Source: Opitutales bacterium
GTDB taxonomy: Bacteria > Verrucomicrobiota > Verrucomicrobiia > Opitutales > JAFGAQ01
Direction: 5' to 3'
Length of the DNA: 50,860 nt
NCBI GenBank assembly: GCA_022361075.1
Contig: JAKSBQ010000152.1
Span: 1 to 50,860 of the forward strand
The position numbers were made by a program, and so were the translations under genes. Positions 7,555 to 16,033 of the stretch are shown here, in pieces. The notes below the pieces were generated by a model. It saw only the letters and a program-made list of their open reading frames with translations, ran no database searches and was not told the origin of the DNA. Every line of letters starts with the position of its first letter. The first letter of the stretch is position 1.

Positions 7555-8211
7555 ATGCCCAAAATCAAAAGTGACGATTTGATCCGGGAGCTTTACAACC
7601 AGATCAAGTCGATGATTCTGGAAGGTAAGCTCTCACCGGGCGAGAAACTAACGCAAGAAAGCTTAGCGTCTCAGCTCGGAGTGAGTCGGACTCCTTTGCT
7701 GCGGGCGCTGCAGTTGCTGGAAGGGGATATGCTACTTGTCAGCATCCCAAGGCGAGGAATGTATGTGCGCAAAATGACACTGGTGGAGCTCCGCGATGCA
7801 TTCCAACTTCGAAGTGCAGTGGAGTCGATGTGCGCATCTTTGGCGGCTAAGCGGATGAGCGACGAAGCGATCGATGAACTACGGAAGCTTTTTGAGCCAT
7901 TTGCCGATGATATCCATCACGTGAACATGCGGGATTATCAGCAGGCTGATCACCAGTTTCATTCCCTTATTCTCAAAGGTTCTCAAAATCAGGTCGTCAA
8001 CAACATGCCTGTTGTGGATAACATTCTAAGAGTCACATACCACTATGGCTTGATCAGGATGCCTCACCAAACGTTTGCTGAGCATCTGAAGATCATTGAT
8101 GCGATTCAGTCGAGAGACTCCCACAAGGCCTATTTGGCGATGAAAGAGCATCTCCATGAGTCGATTTTGAATCTTGAGGGACGGATTGCACAGGAAGCTA
8201 AATCCGAGTAA
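7555..8211 (+). CDS. GntR-family transcriptional regulator with FCD domain
   Basis: 218 residues. A winged helix-turn-helix covers about residues 5-75 ('LSPGEKLTQESLASQLGVSR' then TPLLRALQLLE). An all-helical FCD effector domain follows to about 205, with 'LRSAVESMCASLAAKRM' and the metal-ligand pattern Asp/His in 'DYQQADHQFHSLIL' and His residues near 'MKEHLHESIL'. FCD proteins usually repress sugar or organic-acid operons and release DNA on binding the metabolite. It lies 18 bases after the TIM-barrel gene, so it is likely an autoregulating local regulator. The four TTTTGNATNCAAAA sites in this window are its probable operators (inference). Confidence 0.9.
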   Translation: MPKIKSDDLIRELYNQIKSMILEGKLSPGEKLTQESLASQLGVSRTPLLRALQLLEGDMLLVSIPRRGMYVRKMTLVELRDAFQLRSAVESMCASLAAKRMSDEAIDELRKLFEPFADDIHHVNMRDYQQADHQFHSLILKGSQNQVVNNMPVVDNILRVTYHYGLIRMPHQTFAEHLKIIDAIQSRDSHKAYLAMKEHLHESILNLEGRIAQEAKSE

Positions 8212-8259
8212 AACCGCGAAGCGTTCTTGTGTAAAAAATGAAGAAGGATAGGTTCCCTC

Positions 8260-8288
8260 TTGACGCGGTTTGCCCCTGTCCGTTTAAA
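8260..8288 (+). promoter_or_regulatory. Candidate sigma-70 promoter of the pseudopilin gene
   Basis: TTGACG at 8260-8265 and TTTAAA at 8283-8288 are separated by 17 bases. An 8-bp inverted repeat (AAACCGCG 8211-8218, CGCGGTTT 8264-8271) brackets the region and overlaps the -35 edge. The start codon is at 8354. Confidence 0.4.
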
Positions 8289-8353
8289 AATGTTGGAAAC
8301 TTCTCTTTCCTCAATTTGCGTCCTGCAATATCAACCTTATCCAAATATATCTG

Positions 8354-8839
8354 ATGAATGTTTCTTCCTTTAATTCCTCAAACAAACAGCGTAGCAGACG
8401 TGCATTTACGCTGGTTGAGATCATGACCGTTGTCGTGATTATCGGATTACTCGTTGCGCTTGCTTTGCCTGCTTTCAGTTTTGTGAGGGAAAGAACGATT
8501 GCAAATCGTGTCGGCAGTGACCTGAGAACGTTTGCCAATGGGTTCGAGATTTACGGCGCCGAGAATGGAGGCTTTCCCGACGACCTCGGCCCGGGTGTGT
8601 TGCCTAATGAGATGAGAGGTTATATCAATGAGAACGTTTTTGAGTCTGAAACTCCTGCCGGAGGGCGATACGATTGGGATAACGGTCAGTTTGGGTACAG
8701 AGCGGGGGTTTCGGTTTGGAATCCGACTGTAGATGATGACGTGATGCTTAAGTTGGATCGGGCAATTGACGATGGTGTGCTAAGCTCTGGAATCTTCAGA
8801 TCCCGGGCAGGTGGCTTCATCTACATCATCGAATTTTGA
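8354..8839 (+). CDS. Prepilin-type N-terminal cleavage/methylation protein (pseudopilin-like)
   Basis: 161 residues. A basic leader ending RSRR-A is followed by FTLVEIMTVVVIIGLLVALALP, the class III signal with Glu at mature position 5 and a long hydrophobic helix. The rest is a small soluble domain with short Gly/Asp-rich loops, like GspG/GspH pseudopilins. A prepilin peptidase would cut before the Phe. Such single-gene pseudopilins are very common in Verrucomicrobiota and Planctomycetota. No secretion-machinery genes flank it. It is convergent with the ABM gene, only 6 bases apart. Confidence 0.85.
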   Translation: MNVSSFNSSNKQRSRRAFTLVEIMTVVVIIGLLVALALPAFSFVRERTIANRVGSDLRTFANGFEIYGAENGGFPDDLGPGVLPNEMRGYINENVFESETPAGGRYDWDNGQFGYRAGVSVWNPTVDDDVMLKLDRAIDDGVLSSGIFRSRAGGFIYIIEF

Positions 8840-8845
8840 GAGATC

Positions 8846-9157
8846 TTAGAGAGACAGAGGCTTGAGCACGTTGACTTTCACTTCGGTCACGATGCCTTTG
8901 ATTTTTTCTCTGAACTCAATTACGTGAGGTGCCTTTAGGTGGTCTTGAAACGCCTTCCAAGACTCCCATTTTTCAATCACTAAAAATCTTCCTTCGTCTT
9001 TCAGTTGGTTAGGTAGTTCCGTGATCAAATCTTCGTGCGGATGATATTCCAGGCATCCATCTTCATCCAGCACTTGGGGGACCATTTCTTCGTAGATCTT
9101 TATGAGTTCTGCTTTTTTAGAAACATCGAAACGGATGTGTGCGATTACGCTGATCAT
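8846..9157 (-). CDS. ABM-domain protein (antibiotic biosynthesis monooxygenase-like)
   Basis: 103 residues forming one ABM ferredoxin-like domain: MISVIAHIRFDVSKKAELIK, a middle 'DEDGCLEYHPHEDL' segment with the usual 'GCL-Y-x-x-H/D' pattern, then 'FLVIEKWESWKAFQDHLKAPH'. Small members include YgiN-like quinol monooxygenases and many proteins of unknown role, typically cytoplasmic dimers. It sits 15 bases downstream of the D-lyxose isomerase gene and is probably co-transcribed with it. Function in the sugar pathway is unknown. Confidence 0.82.
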   Translation of the reverse strand: MISVIAHIRFDVSKKAELIKIYEEMVPQVLDEDGCLEYHPHEDLITELPNQLKDEGRFLVIEKWESWKAFQDHLKAPHVIEFREKIKGIVTEVKVNVLKPLSL

Positions 9158-9172
9158 TTCAAGAAAATCTGA

Positions 9173-9724
9173 TTAATACTGTCCGGTGTTTTCGGTAGGG
9201 ATGGGGCAACCATCACTTGCGGGATCGTAGAAGATGTTGTGATCTTCAACGACTCGGTTTTGAAAAGCGATGACTACTGCTCCATCCGGACCTGCTTGAA
9301 ACCAATGGGCAGTGTTGGGCGCGACGGAGTATTGATCACCCACCTTGAGCACGTGTTCGTTGAGGGAGGTGTAGTAAGGCTCTTTACCTGATGGGATTTT
9401 AGCGAACTTAGCATTGTTTTCACCCTCGTCGTAGACTCTGAATTCACCGTAGAGTGTGCGCACAGACTCTTCCTTTCCGGTCGGTTCACCTTCATATGGT
9501 GGGTGTTTGTGTTGGGGAAGAGCTTGATGAGGCTGAAGCACCATCAAAGTGACTCTCACCAGTTCGGTGCGCAGCAAATCGATAAATGCGAAGCCCTCTG
9601 TTGGTAGATTGTCCAGACCGAAGTCATTTAACTTCAGCGTGGAGAGTTCTTCTTGAGTGATGTGAAAACCGCTTAGTTTAAGGAGTTTTTTTGCTTTGTT
9701 GATCAGTTGGGATTCGTCTGCCAT
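9173..9724 (-). CDS. Cupin D-lyxose/D-mannose ketol-isomerase (YdaE-like)
   Basis: 183 residues. The cupin metal ligands are visible: His72 and His74 in QHKHPP, Glu86 in KEESVRTLYGE and His140 in PNTAHWFQAG. The spacing and the surrounding text (GKxExxRxxYGxxxxYxEG, QYxxxPNTxHWFQAG, HxIFxDP) match B. subtilis YdaE-type D-lyxose isomerase, which interconverts D-lyxose and D-xylulose and D-mannose and D-fructose with a divalent metal. A GntR-operator-like palindrome (9724-9737) abuts the start codon. On the minus strand TATAAC at 9745-9740 is followed by CCCC, suggesting a promoter with a very short leader overlapped by the operator. The product ketose would suit the DhaKL operon (inference). 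Confidence 0.85.
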   Translation of the reverse strand: MADESQLINKAKKLLKLSGFHITQEELSTLKLNDFGLDNLPTEGFAFIDLLRTELVRVTLMVLQPHQALPQHKHPPYEGEPTGKEESVRTLYGEFRVYDEGENNAKFAKIPSGKEPYYTSLNEHVLKVGDQYSVAPNTAHWFQAGPDGAVVIAFQNRVVEDHNIFYDPASDGCPIPTENTGQY

Positions 9725-9737
9725 TTTGAATTCAAGG
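9724..9737. promoter_or_regulatory. Candidate GntR operator, copy 3, at the D-lyxose isomerase start
   Basis: TTTTGAATTCAAGG matches 12 of 14 positions of TTTTGNATNCAAAA and contains the palindrome TTGAATTCAA. It touches the ATG (complement of 9722-9724). On the minus strand it lies just after a TATAAC-CCCC element, so bound repressor would cover the predicted transcription start. Confidence 0.5.
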
Positions 9738-9816
9738 GGGTTATAGGGTCTGGGTATTTGTTTGCTTTGAAAAACGATGAAGTCTAGAAACTATCAGATA
9801 TTAATCCCCTGAAACA

Positions 9817-11892
9817 ATGCGAAAAACACCCCCCTTGAAAACTGTTTTAACGCTTGCTGTCACGATGCGACTTCTGGTTGTACCACTGGTGGCTTCAATC
9901 GAAGATGACTCTCGTGTCAAGTGGGCCAGGTCCCTGAACCAAACGAATGAAACGGTTTTGGTCGAAATTGACACCCAAGTTTGCCCAAACCCAGAAAGCT
10001 TTCGGTTAGGTGAAAATAATGGAGCACTTTCCATCAAAGCTCACGATGCTCAAGGTGCGATGTATGCACTCGTGGAACTAAACAGACAGATGAAGTGGGG
10101 GAAAGCTCCTGAGAGTGTCTCTGCAGATGGTGCCGGGGGAGGGGTGTCCTTCCGGGCAATCAAGTTTAACTTACCCTTTATGTCATACCGGTTCGGGGAA
10201 TCCCTTGAATCGAATTACGAGACCTGCCGTTCGTTGGAATTTTGGGAAGGTTTTCTCGATATGATGGTCGAAAATCGTTTTAACGTGCTCAGTATGTGGA
10301 GCCTTCATCCCTTTCACTACATGGTGAAACTTGAGGATTATCCGGAGGCGTGTCCGTTCAGCGAAGCTGAAATGAAGGAGTGGCGCGAGCTTTGGTCGGG
10401 AATTTTTAGCATGGCCAAGGAAAGGGGAATCGAGACCTACCTTGTGAATTGGAACACCTTTACTTCACCTAGTTTTGCCAGGACTCACAGTGTGGCAAAC
10501 TGGAGTGAGGGGTGGAATCACTACGGTGAAGGCACGGACTCTGAACTCGTCAAAAATTACACCGCCAAGACGATCGAAGCGGTGATCAATGAATACCCTG
10601 ACCTGACGGGTTTGGGCATTACACTCGGCGAGCGCATGGGAGGTCAGGATGCGGATGAGCGCCGTGAGTGGCTTGAGGAGTCTATCTTTGAGGGGATGCG
10701 CAATGCGGATCGAAAGATCAAATTTCTCTATCGAGCACCTCTTTCTGCAAACAAGAGTTCCGGAGGATCCACCAGCGAGGAAAATGACCGCAAATCCCGA
10801 TTCCAGATGGAGCGCATGGACTATGCTCAGCAACCGATCTACGTCTCTTTCAAATACAATTGGTCACATGGACATTCGGCGCCGAAGCTTTTTCACGTGC
10901 ACGGAGGAAAGCTTTCCGATGCCTACTGGAACCCTGAGCCGACAAAGCATAAGATCCTTTGGACTATCCGAAATGAAGATTTTCACATCTTACGTTGGGG
11001 AGATCCGGACTTCATCCGCGAACACATGGCAGAGGCGGTGAAATCTTACGTCGCGGGTTACATCATCGGGTCTGAAGTTTATATCCCCGCCTACGATTAC
11101 ATGAGCAGAGATGGAGCACACAAGACATGGGATTACGCTTGGGAGCGTCAGTGGTTGTTTTATGCGGTCTGGGGTCGTTTGTTGTATGAGCCCTCCGTTC
11201 AAGATATTGGCTTTGAATCTTTACTGGACGAACGATTCGGAAAGGGGAAAGGAGAGCGGTTGTTGAAAGCCTGGAAGCTCGCGAGCAAAACTCCACTTCG
11301 ATTTGCATCATTCTACAAAGGCAAGAACGATCTGTCGCTCTATACCGAAGGCCATGTGAGCTGGGGTGAACTGACGCCACCAAGGTTCATCGGTGTGGAT
11401 CGATTGATCAGCCATGACGTCTTGGATGAAGACAGTTACATCAATATTCGCGAATGGGTGAGTAAAGGTGAAAAAACTACTGGTTCACAGATGAGCCCGC
11501 TGGAGCTGGCGGACTTGTTGGACAAGGATGCACTGAAGTCCATGCGCATTGTTGACGAACTTCGGACCGGGGATGGAGTGAGTGAAACCCTGAGAGCTGA
11601 ATTGATGGACATTGAATGTTGGTATTGGTATGCGCGTTTTTTCGCGAGCCAGATCCGGGGAGGAGTCGAGTTGGAGCGCTTTCGAAAAACGAACAAAGAC
11701 GAGCATCGAAGGGCGTCATTCGGACACTTGCGATCTGCGGCTCTTCAGTGGCAACGACTCTCGATGCAGATCGACACCTACTACCATCGCGAACTCCCGT
11801 TCTACGCTGGAATCCCTTTCTCCTGGATGAAATACATTGAGGACACGATGAAGGATTTTCAGATGGTAAAGAATATGGAACCAGGAGAATGA
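9817..11892 (+). CDS. Secreted glycosidase-like protein, paralog A of a three-member family
   Basis: 691 residues with an N-terminal export signal (hydrophobic to about residue 27). An alpha/beta domain (30-105, ending 'GAMYALVELNRQM') resembles the N-terminal domain of GH67/GH20-type enzymes; a probable TIM barrel follows. Shared with the proteins at 18908 and 28224 are FRAIKFNLP, ENRFNVLSMWSLHPF, ERGIETYLVNWN, Glu272 in GLGITLGERMGG, TIRNEDFHILRWGDPDF, Glu420 in GYIIGSEVYIP and ERQWLFYAVWGRLLY. Glu272 and Glu420 are the best candidates for a catalytic acid pair (inference). I recognise no established CAZy family with certainty. A C-terminal helical domain follows. It lies next to sulfatases, so a role on sulfated polysaccharide is likely. 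Confidence 0.72.
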   Translation: MRKTPPLKTVLTLAVTMRLLVVPLVASIEDDSRVKWARSLNQTNETVLVEIDTQVCPNPESFRLGENNGALSIKAHDAQGAMYALVELNRQMKWGKAPESVSADGAGGGVSFRAIKFNLPFMSYRFGESLESNYETCRSLEFWEGFLDMMVENRFNVLSMWSLHPFHYMVKLEDYPEACPFSEAEMKEWRELWSGIFSMAKERGIETYLVNWNTFTSPSFARTHSVANWSEGWNHYGEGTDSELVKNYTAKTIEAVINEYPDLTGLGITLGERMGGQDADERREWLEESIFEGMRNADRKIKFLYRAPLSANKSSGGSTSEENDRKSRFQMERMDYAQQPIYVSFKYNWSHGHSAPKLFHVHGGKLSDAYWNPEPTKHKILWTIRNEDFHILRWGDPDFIREHMAEAVKSYVAGYIIGSEVYIPAYDYMSRDGAHKTWDYAWERQWLFYAVWGRLLYEPSVQDIGFESLLDERFGKGKGERLLKAWKLASKTPLRFASFYKGKNDLSLYTEGHVSWGELTPPRFIGVDRLISHDVLDEDSYINIREWVSKGEKTTGSQMSPLELADLLDKDALKSMRIVDELRTGDGVSETLRAELMDIECWYWYARFFASQIRGGVELERFRKTNKDEHRRASFGHLRSAALQWQRLSMQIDTYYHRELPFYAGIPFSWMKYIEDTMKDFQMVKNMEPGE

Positions 11893-11943
11893 TCACCTCG
11901 TTGAACTCTGAATTTTGAACGCAGAAAGTAAGGAGCTAATGCT

Positions 11944-12798
11944 TTGAAAATCCTGCATCTCACCAGTGGCGACGTATCGGGAGAGATGATTCGTGAGTCT
12001 TCCCTGGAAGGGGAGGTTTTTGTTTGGCATGACCTCGTTTACGAAGGCAAACGTAATGTAGGATGGCCGACGGATGAAACGCTTCAACAACGAGTAACCA
12101 TGTTGGTTGAGCATTCGGGAGCAGCCATGAAGCCAGACGGAGTGCTCAACACGTTGCGCATACAGTACGAGTTCATTCAAAAAATTGAGGTTTGGGATGA
12201 AATCTATCTGTGGTTTGACGCGTGTTTGTTCGATATGTCGATGTTGTGTCACCTGATCGCCTGCATCGAATCCACTGATCTTAATCTCGTTGTAGTCGAT
12301 TCGTATCCAGCTATTGAACCCTTTCATGGTTTGGGCCAATTGACTCCGGAACAGCTGGCTTCCTGCGTCGACCGGAAGCAACCTGTGACGGTGGAAATGA
12401 TACGATATGCGAAACAGGTTGATGAAGCGTTTGCAACCCAAGACCGGGAGGCTTTCGAGAAGTTGGCAAAAGCAAAAGGAGTTCCACTCCGGTGGGTGCC
12501 CGCAGCAGTTAAGCGATGGCTGGAAGAATTTCCAAGCAAAGAAACGGGTTTGGGTCGTTTGGAACAAATGGCTTTGGAGGCAATTCGAGAAGGGCACTCT
12601 TCACCGGGTTCGATTTTCAAGGCTGTCGCCGCAAAAGAAACGCCGCCTCAATATTGGGGCGACACAAGCCTATGGGGAAAGATTAATGGTCTGACGGAAA
12701 AAGAGCCCCCGCTCGTCAAGATCGAAGGCCCTGCAGGTCGTCTGCCTCAGTGGCAGAGTAACCTGGATTGGAAGCAATTTAAAGTGATTGCAGTTTAG
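11944..12798 (+). CDS. DUF1835 domain-containing protein
   Basis: 284 residues. The N-terminal half has the DUF1835 pattern 'LHLTSGDVSGEMIRESSLEG' followed by EVFVWHDLVYEG and an acidic 'WFDACLFDMSMLCHLI' segment. The C-terminal part is helical and resembles the DUF3658-type tail. The start is TTG 11944, supported by AAGGAG 8-9 bases upstream; an out-of-frame ATG at 11939 stops after two codons. The family's role is unknown and no signal peptide is present. It converges on the ThuA gene with the two stop codons directly abutting (12796-12798 and 12799-12801). Confidence 0.82.
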   Translation: MKILHLTSGDVSGEMIRESSLEGEVFVWHDLVYEGKRNVGWPTDETLQQRVTMLVEHSGAAMKPDGVLNTLRIQYEFIQKIEVWDEIYLWFDACLFDMSMLCHLIACIESTDLNLVVVDSYPAIEPFHGLGQLTPEQLASCVDRKQPVTVEMIRYAKQVDEAFATQDREAFEKLAKAKGVPLRWVPAAVKRWLEEFPSKETGLGRLEQMALEAIREGHSSPGSIFKAVAAKETPPQYWGDTSLWGKINGLTEKEPPLVKIEGPAGRLPQWQSNLDWKQFKVIAV

Positions 12799-13782
12799 TT
12801 ATTCGCAACAGGACGTCTTTACAAACTTTCTCACTCTCGCACCGTTTGGACGAGGAAAGTCGTTTGGGATTGGGATTGTCACGTCTCCGGTTGCAGCCCA
12901 TTCCACCCCGCGTTGCAGAGAGGTGATGAAGCCAACGCACTCGAAGGAGTAGTCATCATGCCCCAGGGTGGTATGAAAGATTCTGCCCTTGCCATAATCG
13001 ACGGCCATCATCACGGGTTCATGTCGGCCTGTTCCTCCCAGTTCGGTAAATGAATAAGCTGTAGCCAAAATTGTCATGTTCAGTGCGGGTCCCCGTAGTC
13101 GGTCGTAGCACTCGTCAGGTGTGTGCATCCAAACCTTCGGCATATCCTTTGTAATCGGGTGTTCTGCTCTGACAGTCACCTGGAATTCATGCCTTCTACC
13201 GTGGCTGCCACCACGTCCCGGAGAGTGGTCGCGGACTTCCACCTCCTCTTCGTTGAAGTAAACATAAGGACCATCTTTTTCGGTTCGTCCTCCCCAACCG
13301 CCGAGACCGATCATCTCATTGTATGCCTTCCACTCAGGGAAGCAATTATCTGCGGCGTGGACTGAAATGAAGCCTCCTCCGTCGCTCACGTACGCCTCAA
13401 AGGCGTCTTGGGTTTTCTCTGGCCACGGAGCAGCACGCCAACCGAAATTGGAAATGACACAAGCGTAGTCAGAAAAATTGGGGAGGAATTCGGGATCCGT
13501 CTTGGGATCGGAAAGTTCTTTGTAAGTTTTTCCATCGTTGAGGGGGTATTCCTTCAGCCAAACATCCGAACGCCACATGTATTGGCTGCGGTAGATGTCG
13601 ACGGTGAATTTACCAGTTTCCTCAAGGTAGCGTTTCATCATGAACGTGGACTTTGGCCACACGTTGTGGTTGTTCTGACCGTCGATGATCAGGACTTTGA
13701 TGGGTTCGGAAGCAGTCAGTCCTGTGATGAACAGAAAAACTGCGAGAAGTGCAGTCATTAATTTAACAGGGGTGTTTTTCAT
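12799..13782 (-). CDS. Secreted ThuA-like (trehalose-utilisation) domain protein
   Basis: 327 residues with a signal peptide (to about residue 24). The ThuA fold, a glutamine-amidotransferase-like flavodoxin-type domain, is shown by 'IKVLIIDGQNNHNVWPKSTF', 'YACVISNFGWRAAPWPEKTQ', 'AFEAYVSDGGGFISVHAADN' and 'KGRIFHTTLGHDDYSF'. ThuA proteins are abundant beside sugar and sulfatase genes in Verrucomicrobiota and Planctomycetota; some relatives act on 3-ketosugars, but no activity can be claimed here. It is 18 bases downstream of the sulfatase gene at 13801-15432, so the two are probably one transcript. Confidence 0.85.
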   Translation of the reverse strand: MKNTPVKLMTALLAVFLFITGLTASEPIKVLIIDGQNNHNVWPKSTFMMKRYLEETGKFTVDIYRSQYMWRSDVWLKEYPLNDGKTYKELSDPKTDPEFLPNFSDYACVISNFGWRAAPWPEKTQDAFEAYVSDGGGFISVHAADNCFPEWKAYNEMIGLGGWGGRTEKDGPYVYFNEEEVEVRDHSPGRGGSHGRRHEFQVTVRAEHPITKDMPKVWMHTPDECYDRLRGPALNMTILATAYSFTELGGTGRHEPVMMAVDYGKGRIFHTTLGHDDYSFECVGFITSLQRGVEWAATGDVTIPIPNDFPRPNGARVRKFVKTSCCE

Positions 13783-13800
13783 TTTCTTAAAAGAGATTGA

Positions 13801-15432
13801 TTAGTAATCTGAGGGTTTCATCGCAAGGGTTTTGTCCAGTAATTTGCTAAAATTCTGCAGTTGATCTTTGGATTCAGGATCATTTGCCAAATTGATGACT
13901 TCCAGGGGATCGTTGCTGAGATCATACAGCTCCTGATCTCCATTTTCGAAGCGCAGGTAGCGATGAGTCAGGGTTCGAAGCGAGTGATTGTTGGCTTCGA
14001 AAGTATTGAGTACGGGTGTTTTCAAATTTGTATCTGGATTTTTCAAAATCGGGGTCAGGTCGTAGCCGTGAAGGTGCGTCGGGCGATTCAGTCCGGCCAG
14101 GCTCACGATTGTGGGATACATGTCTTGCAAACTCACAGGAGCGGTCGTTCTCAAACCACTGCTGGCTTCCTTGAACTGAGGTGCACGAATGATGAGATTG
14201 CAATGATTGGCGCCCTCCCAAAGTGTGGTTTTTCCTTCTCGGTTTTTATCACCGATGTGATAACCATGATCACTCCAGAGCAGGACGACTGTGTGGTCCC
14301 CTGCGGGATTGTTTTCGATCGCATCCACCAAACTGCCGAGACACTGGTCCATTGCTGCTATGGTGGCAAGGTAGGATTGTAGTGCATCTTTCCAGGCATT
14401 TACATCTCCTCCTTCTCCATCAAGCTCGAGTCCGTAGTTGATGAGTTTGGTAAACCCAGTTCTCGCAGTCTTGTTTTTTCCGGTGCTCGAAAGATCTTCC
14501 AAGTCTTTCCTTACCCACTTGAGGAGATCCTTGTTGATGCGCATTTCTTCCTGAGGAAACATTTCAAAAAACTCTTCACGAGCGATCCACGGCAAATGCG
14601 GGGCAAACAATCCGCAGGCAAGGAAGTAAGGTTTGTCCGTTGGGAGGTTCAGATTGTGGCGTTTTCCATGTTCGTCGACGATGGACGCTGATCCTTCGGA
14701 GATCAGATCTGCCACGAATTTGGCATTGGTGTAATCGTTGGACTGATCGAGTGGCAGGGTGGTCTTTCCAAATCGGGTAAAGTGTTTGATCGGTCGCCCG
14801 TCTTGTTTCCAGTATTTTGAGTTTTTCTCGGTAAATTCAGCCTTAGAACCTTGGGTGCGCCCAGTGCCGGAGTGAACTTCAATCCAGTGACTCCAGGAGT
14901 AAAGCCTGTCAGGCCAGTCGCTGAAGTAACCACGGTCGAGGTAGGATCGGCCTTTGTGAAAGACTTTTCCCAGACCGGAAGTGAAATAACCGTTGTCCTT
15001 AAGGTATTGGGGCAGGGTAGTGACCTTAGTCAAAGTCTCGTAAGCACGAAAGTGGCGATCGTGGTGATAGTACCCGGATAGATGAGGCGGCACACCCGTC
15101 ATTAACGCTGTGCGGGAAGGACCGCAGAGTGGTGAAGCGCAGAAGGCGTTCTCAAAAGTTAGGGATTGACTGGCCAGTCGGTCGAGATTGGGAGTCAGTC
15201 GCTTGACGACCGCTTCGCGAATCTCCGGATCGGGATATACTTTGGCCAGAAAACTCTGAGGGATGCCTCCGAGAACCGTATTGTAAACGTTCAGATCATC
15301 GATCGCGATGAATACAAAATTGGGCAGTGATTCTGATTGGGTCGCGTTTATTCTATTTATGGGGGTGATCCCAAAAAAGAATGAAATGAATAACATCAAC
15401 AGCGGTGAAGAGCAGGGGGTGTGATTCTTCAT
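13801..15432 (-). CDS. Secreted S1-family sulfatase (iduronate-2-sulfatase-like)
   Basis: 543 residues with an N-terminal hydrophobic export segment. The formylglycine signature is Cys103 in CGPSRTALMTG; calcium-site aspartates are at 45-46 (AIDDLN) and in 'LLWSDHGYHIGDKN'. The 'FxxIDDLN...CxPSRTALMTG' pattern and the C-terminal 'DLSNDPLEVINLANDP' segment match the iduronate-2-sulfatase-like branch. It removes sulfate esters from a polysaccharide or its oligomers outside the cytoplasm after Cys is converted to formylglycine; no maturase is encoded here. An unusually long insert (about 50-80) separates the first metal site from the substrate strand. Substrate is unknown. Confidence 0.92.
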   Translation of the reverse strand: MKNHTPCSSPLLMLFISFFFGITPINRINATQSESLPNFVFIAIDDLNVYNTVLGGIPQSFLAKVYPDPEIREAVVKRLTPNLDRLASQSLTFENAFCASPLCGPSRTALMTGVPPHLSGYYHHDRHFRAYETLTKVTTLPQYLKDNGYFTSGLGKVFHKGRSYLDRGYFSDWPDRLYSWSHWIEVHSGTGRTQGSKAEFTEKNSKYWKQDGRPIKHFTRFGKTTLPLDQSNDYTNAKFVADLISEGSASIVDEHGKRHNLNLPTDKPYFLACGLFAPHLPWIAREEFFEMFPQEEMRINKDLLKWVRKDLEDLSSTGKNKTARTGFTKLINYGLELDGEGGDVNAWKDALQSYLATIAAMDQCLGSLVDAIENNPAGDHTVVLLWSDHGYHIGDKNREGKTTLWEGANHCNLIIRAPQFKEASSGLRTTAPVSLQDMYPTIVSLAGLNRPTHLHGYDLTPILKNPDTNLKTPVLNTFEANNHSLRTLTHRYLRFENGDQELYDLSNDPLEVINLANDPESKDQLQNFSKLLDKTLAMKPSDY

Positions 15433-15505
15433 AAGCTTTAGCCAATCAAATTACATCGAATTAGTCTAATCGTTTCGTAAGAAGCATGTTTTTTGAGTCA
15501 AAAAA

Positions 15506-15529
15506 ATCAGGGGCGTTACTTCCCCTGAT
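15506..15529 (-). terminator. Rho-independent terminator of the 18731-15554 operon
   Basis: ATCAGGGG pairs perfectly with CCCCTGAT around an 8-base loop. On the minus strand seven T follow. It lies 25 bases beyond the stop of the small Gly-tailed gene. Confidence 0.85.
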
Positions 15530-15553
15530 TTGAAATGAAGTATGTTTGAAGGA

Positions 15554-16033
15554 TCAGTGGCCGTTTCCTCCGCCTGCTCCGCCGCGCATACCACCACCGC
15601 CCGTGCGGCCTCCACCTTGACTGCCGCCTCTGGGTCCACGGGGTGCGATTTCTTTCATGATCTTTTTGTATTCCTTGAATTGTTCTTTTGTGAGTACTTT
15701 TTTGACTTCGCTATGATCATTCATGGCGTCGTCCATATCTTCACGAACCTTCATCATTTCCGAACGATCCGCTCCTTCCTGGCGCATCTTACGCATCTTG
15801 CCCATGAGAGTTAAATGACTGTATTGTTTCTTGATGAGAATGGGTAAAAGCTCCTGTTGCTGTTCATCAGTTAGGTCAGGAATTTTGGAAACAATTGATT
15901 CCACGCGCTGGGAGATGCGTTCACGCACCATTTCCAATTGCTTTTGTTTTTCTTCTTCAGTCAGTTCGGCAACGAGATTGCCTGCAAGCAACGCAGATAG
16001 TGACAGAATTAGGATGCGACAGATGTTTTTCAT
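15554..16033 (-). CDS. Small exported helical protein with Gly-rich tail (Spy/CpxP-like style)
   Basis: 159 residues. A signal peptide (to about 22) is followed by a charged helical region with 'LTDEQQQELLPILIKKQ' and 'VLTKEQFKEYKKIMKEI', the 'LT-x-x-Q' style of Spy/CpxP periplasmic proteins. It ends in a glycine/arginine-rich tail (from about 131) and a final His. A chaperone-like or metal-binding role is only a guess. Its start overlaps the stop of the upstream sulfatase by one base (TAATG at 16035-16031 on the minus strand), so translation is likely coupled to that enzyme. Confidence 0.7.
   Translation of the reverse strand: MKNICRILILSLSALLAGNLVAELTEEEKQKQLEMVRERISQRVESIVSKIPDLTDEQQQELLPILIKKQYSHLTLMGKMRKMRQEGADRSEMMKVREDMDDAMNDHSEVKKVLTKEQFKEYKKIMKEIAPRGPRGGSQGGGRTGGGGMRGGAGGGNGH

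Noticed and set aside
8211-8271. AAACCGCG/CGCGGTTT pair as a terminator of the GntR operon
   Set aside because: The arms are separated by 45 bases with no T-run after the second arm, so a terminator is unlikely; the pair overlaps a promoter-like element instead.
15489-15505. TTTTTTGAGTCAAAAAA as a fifth GntR operator
   Set aside because: The palindrome is odd-length and lacks the NATN centre; it is mostly the T-run of the terminator at 15506-15529 and lies after, not before, a gene.
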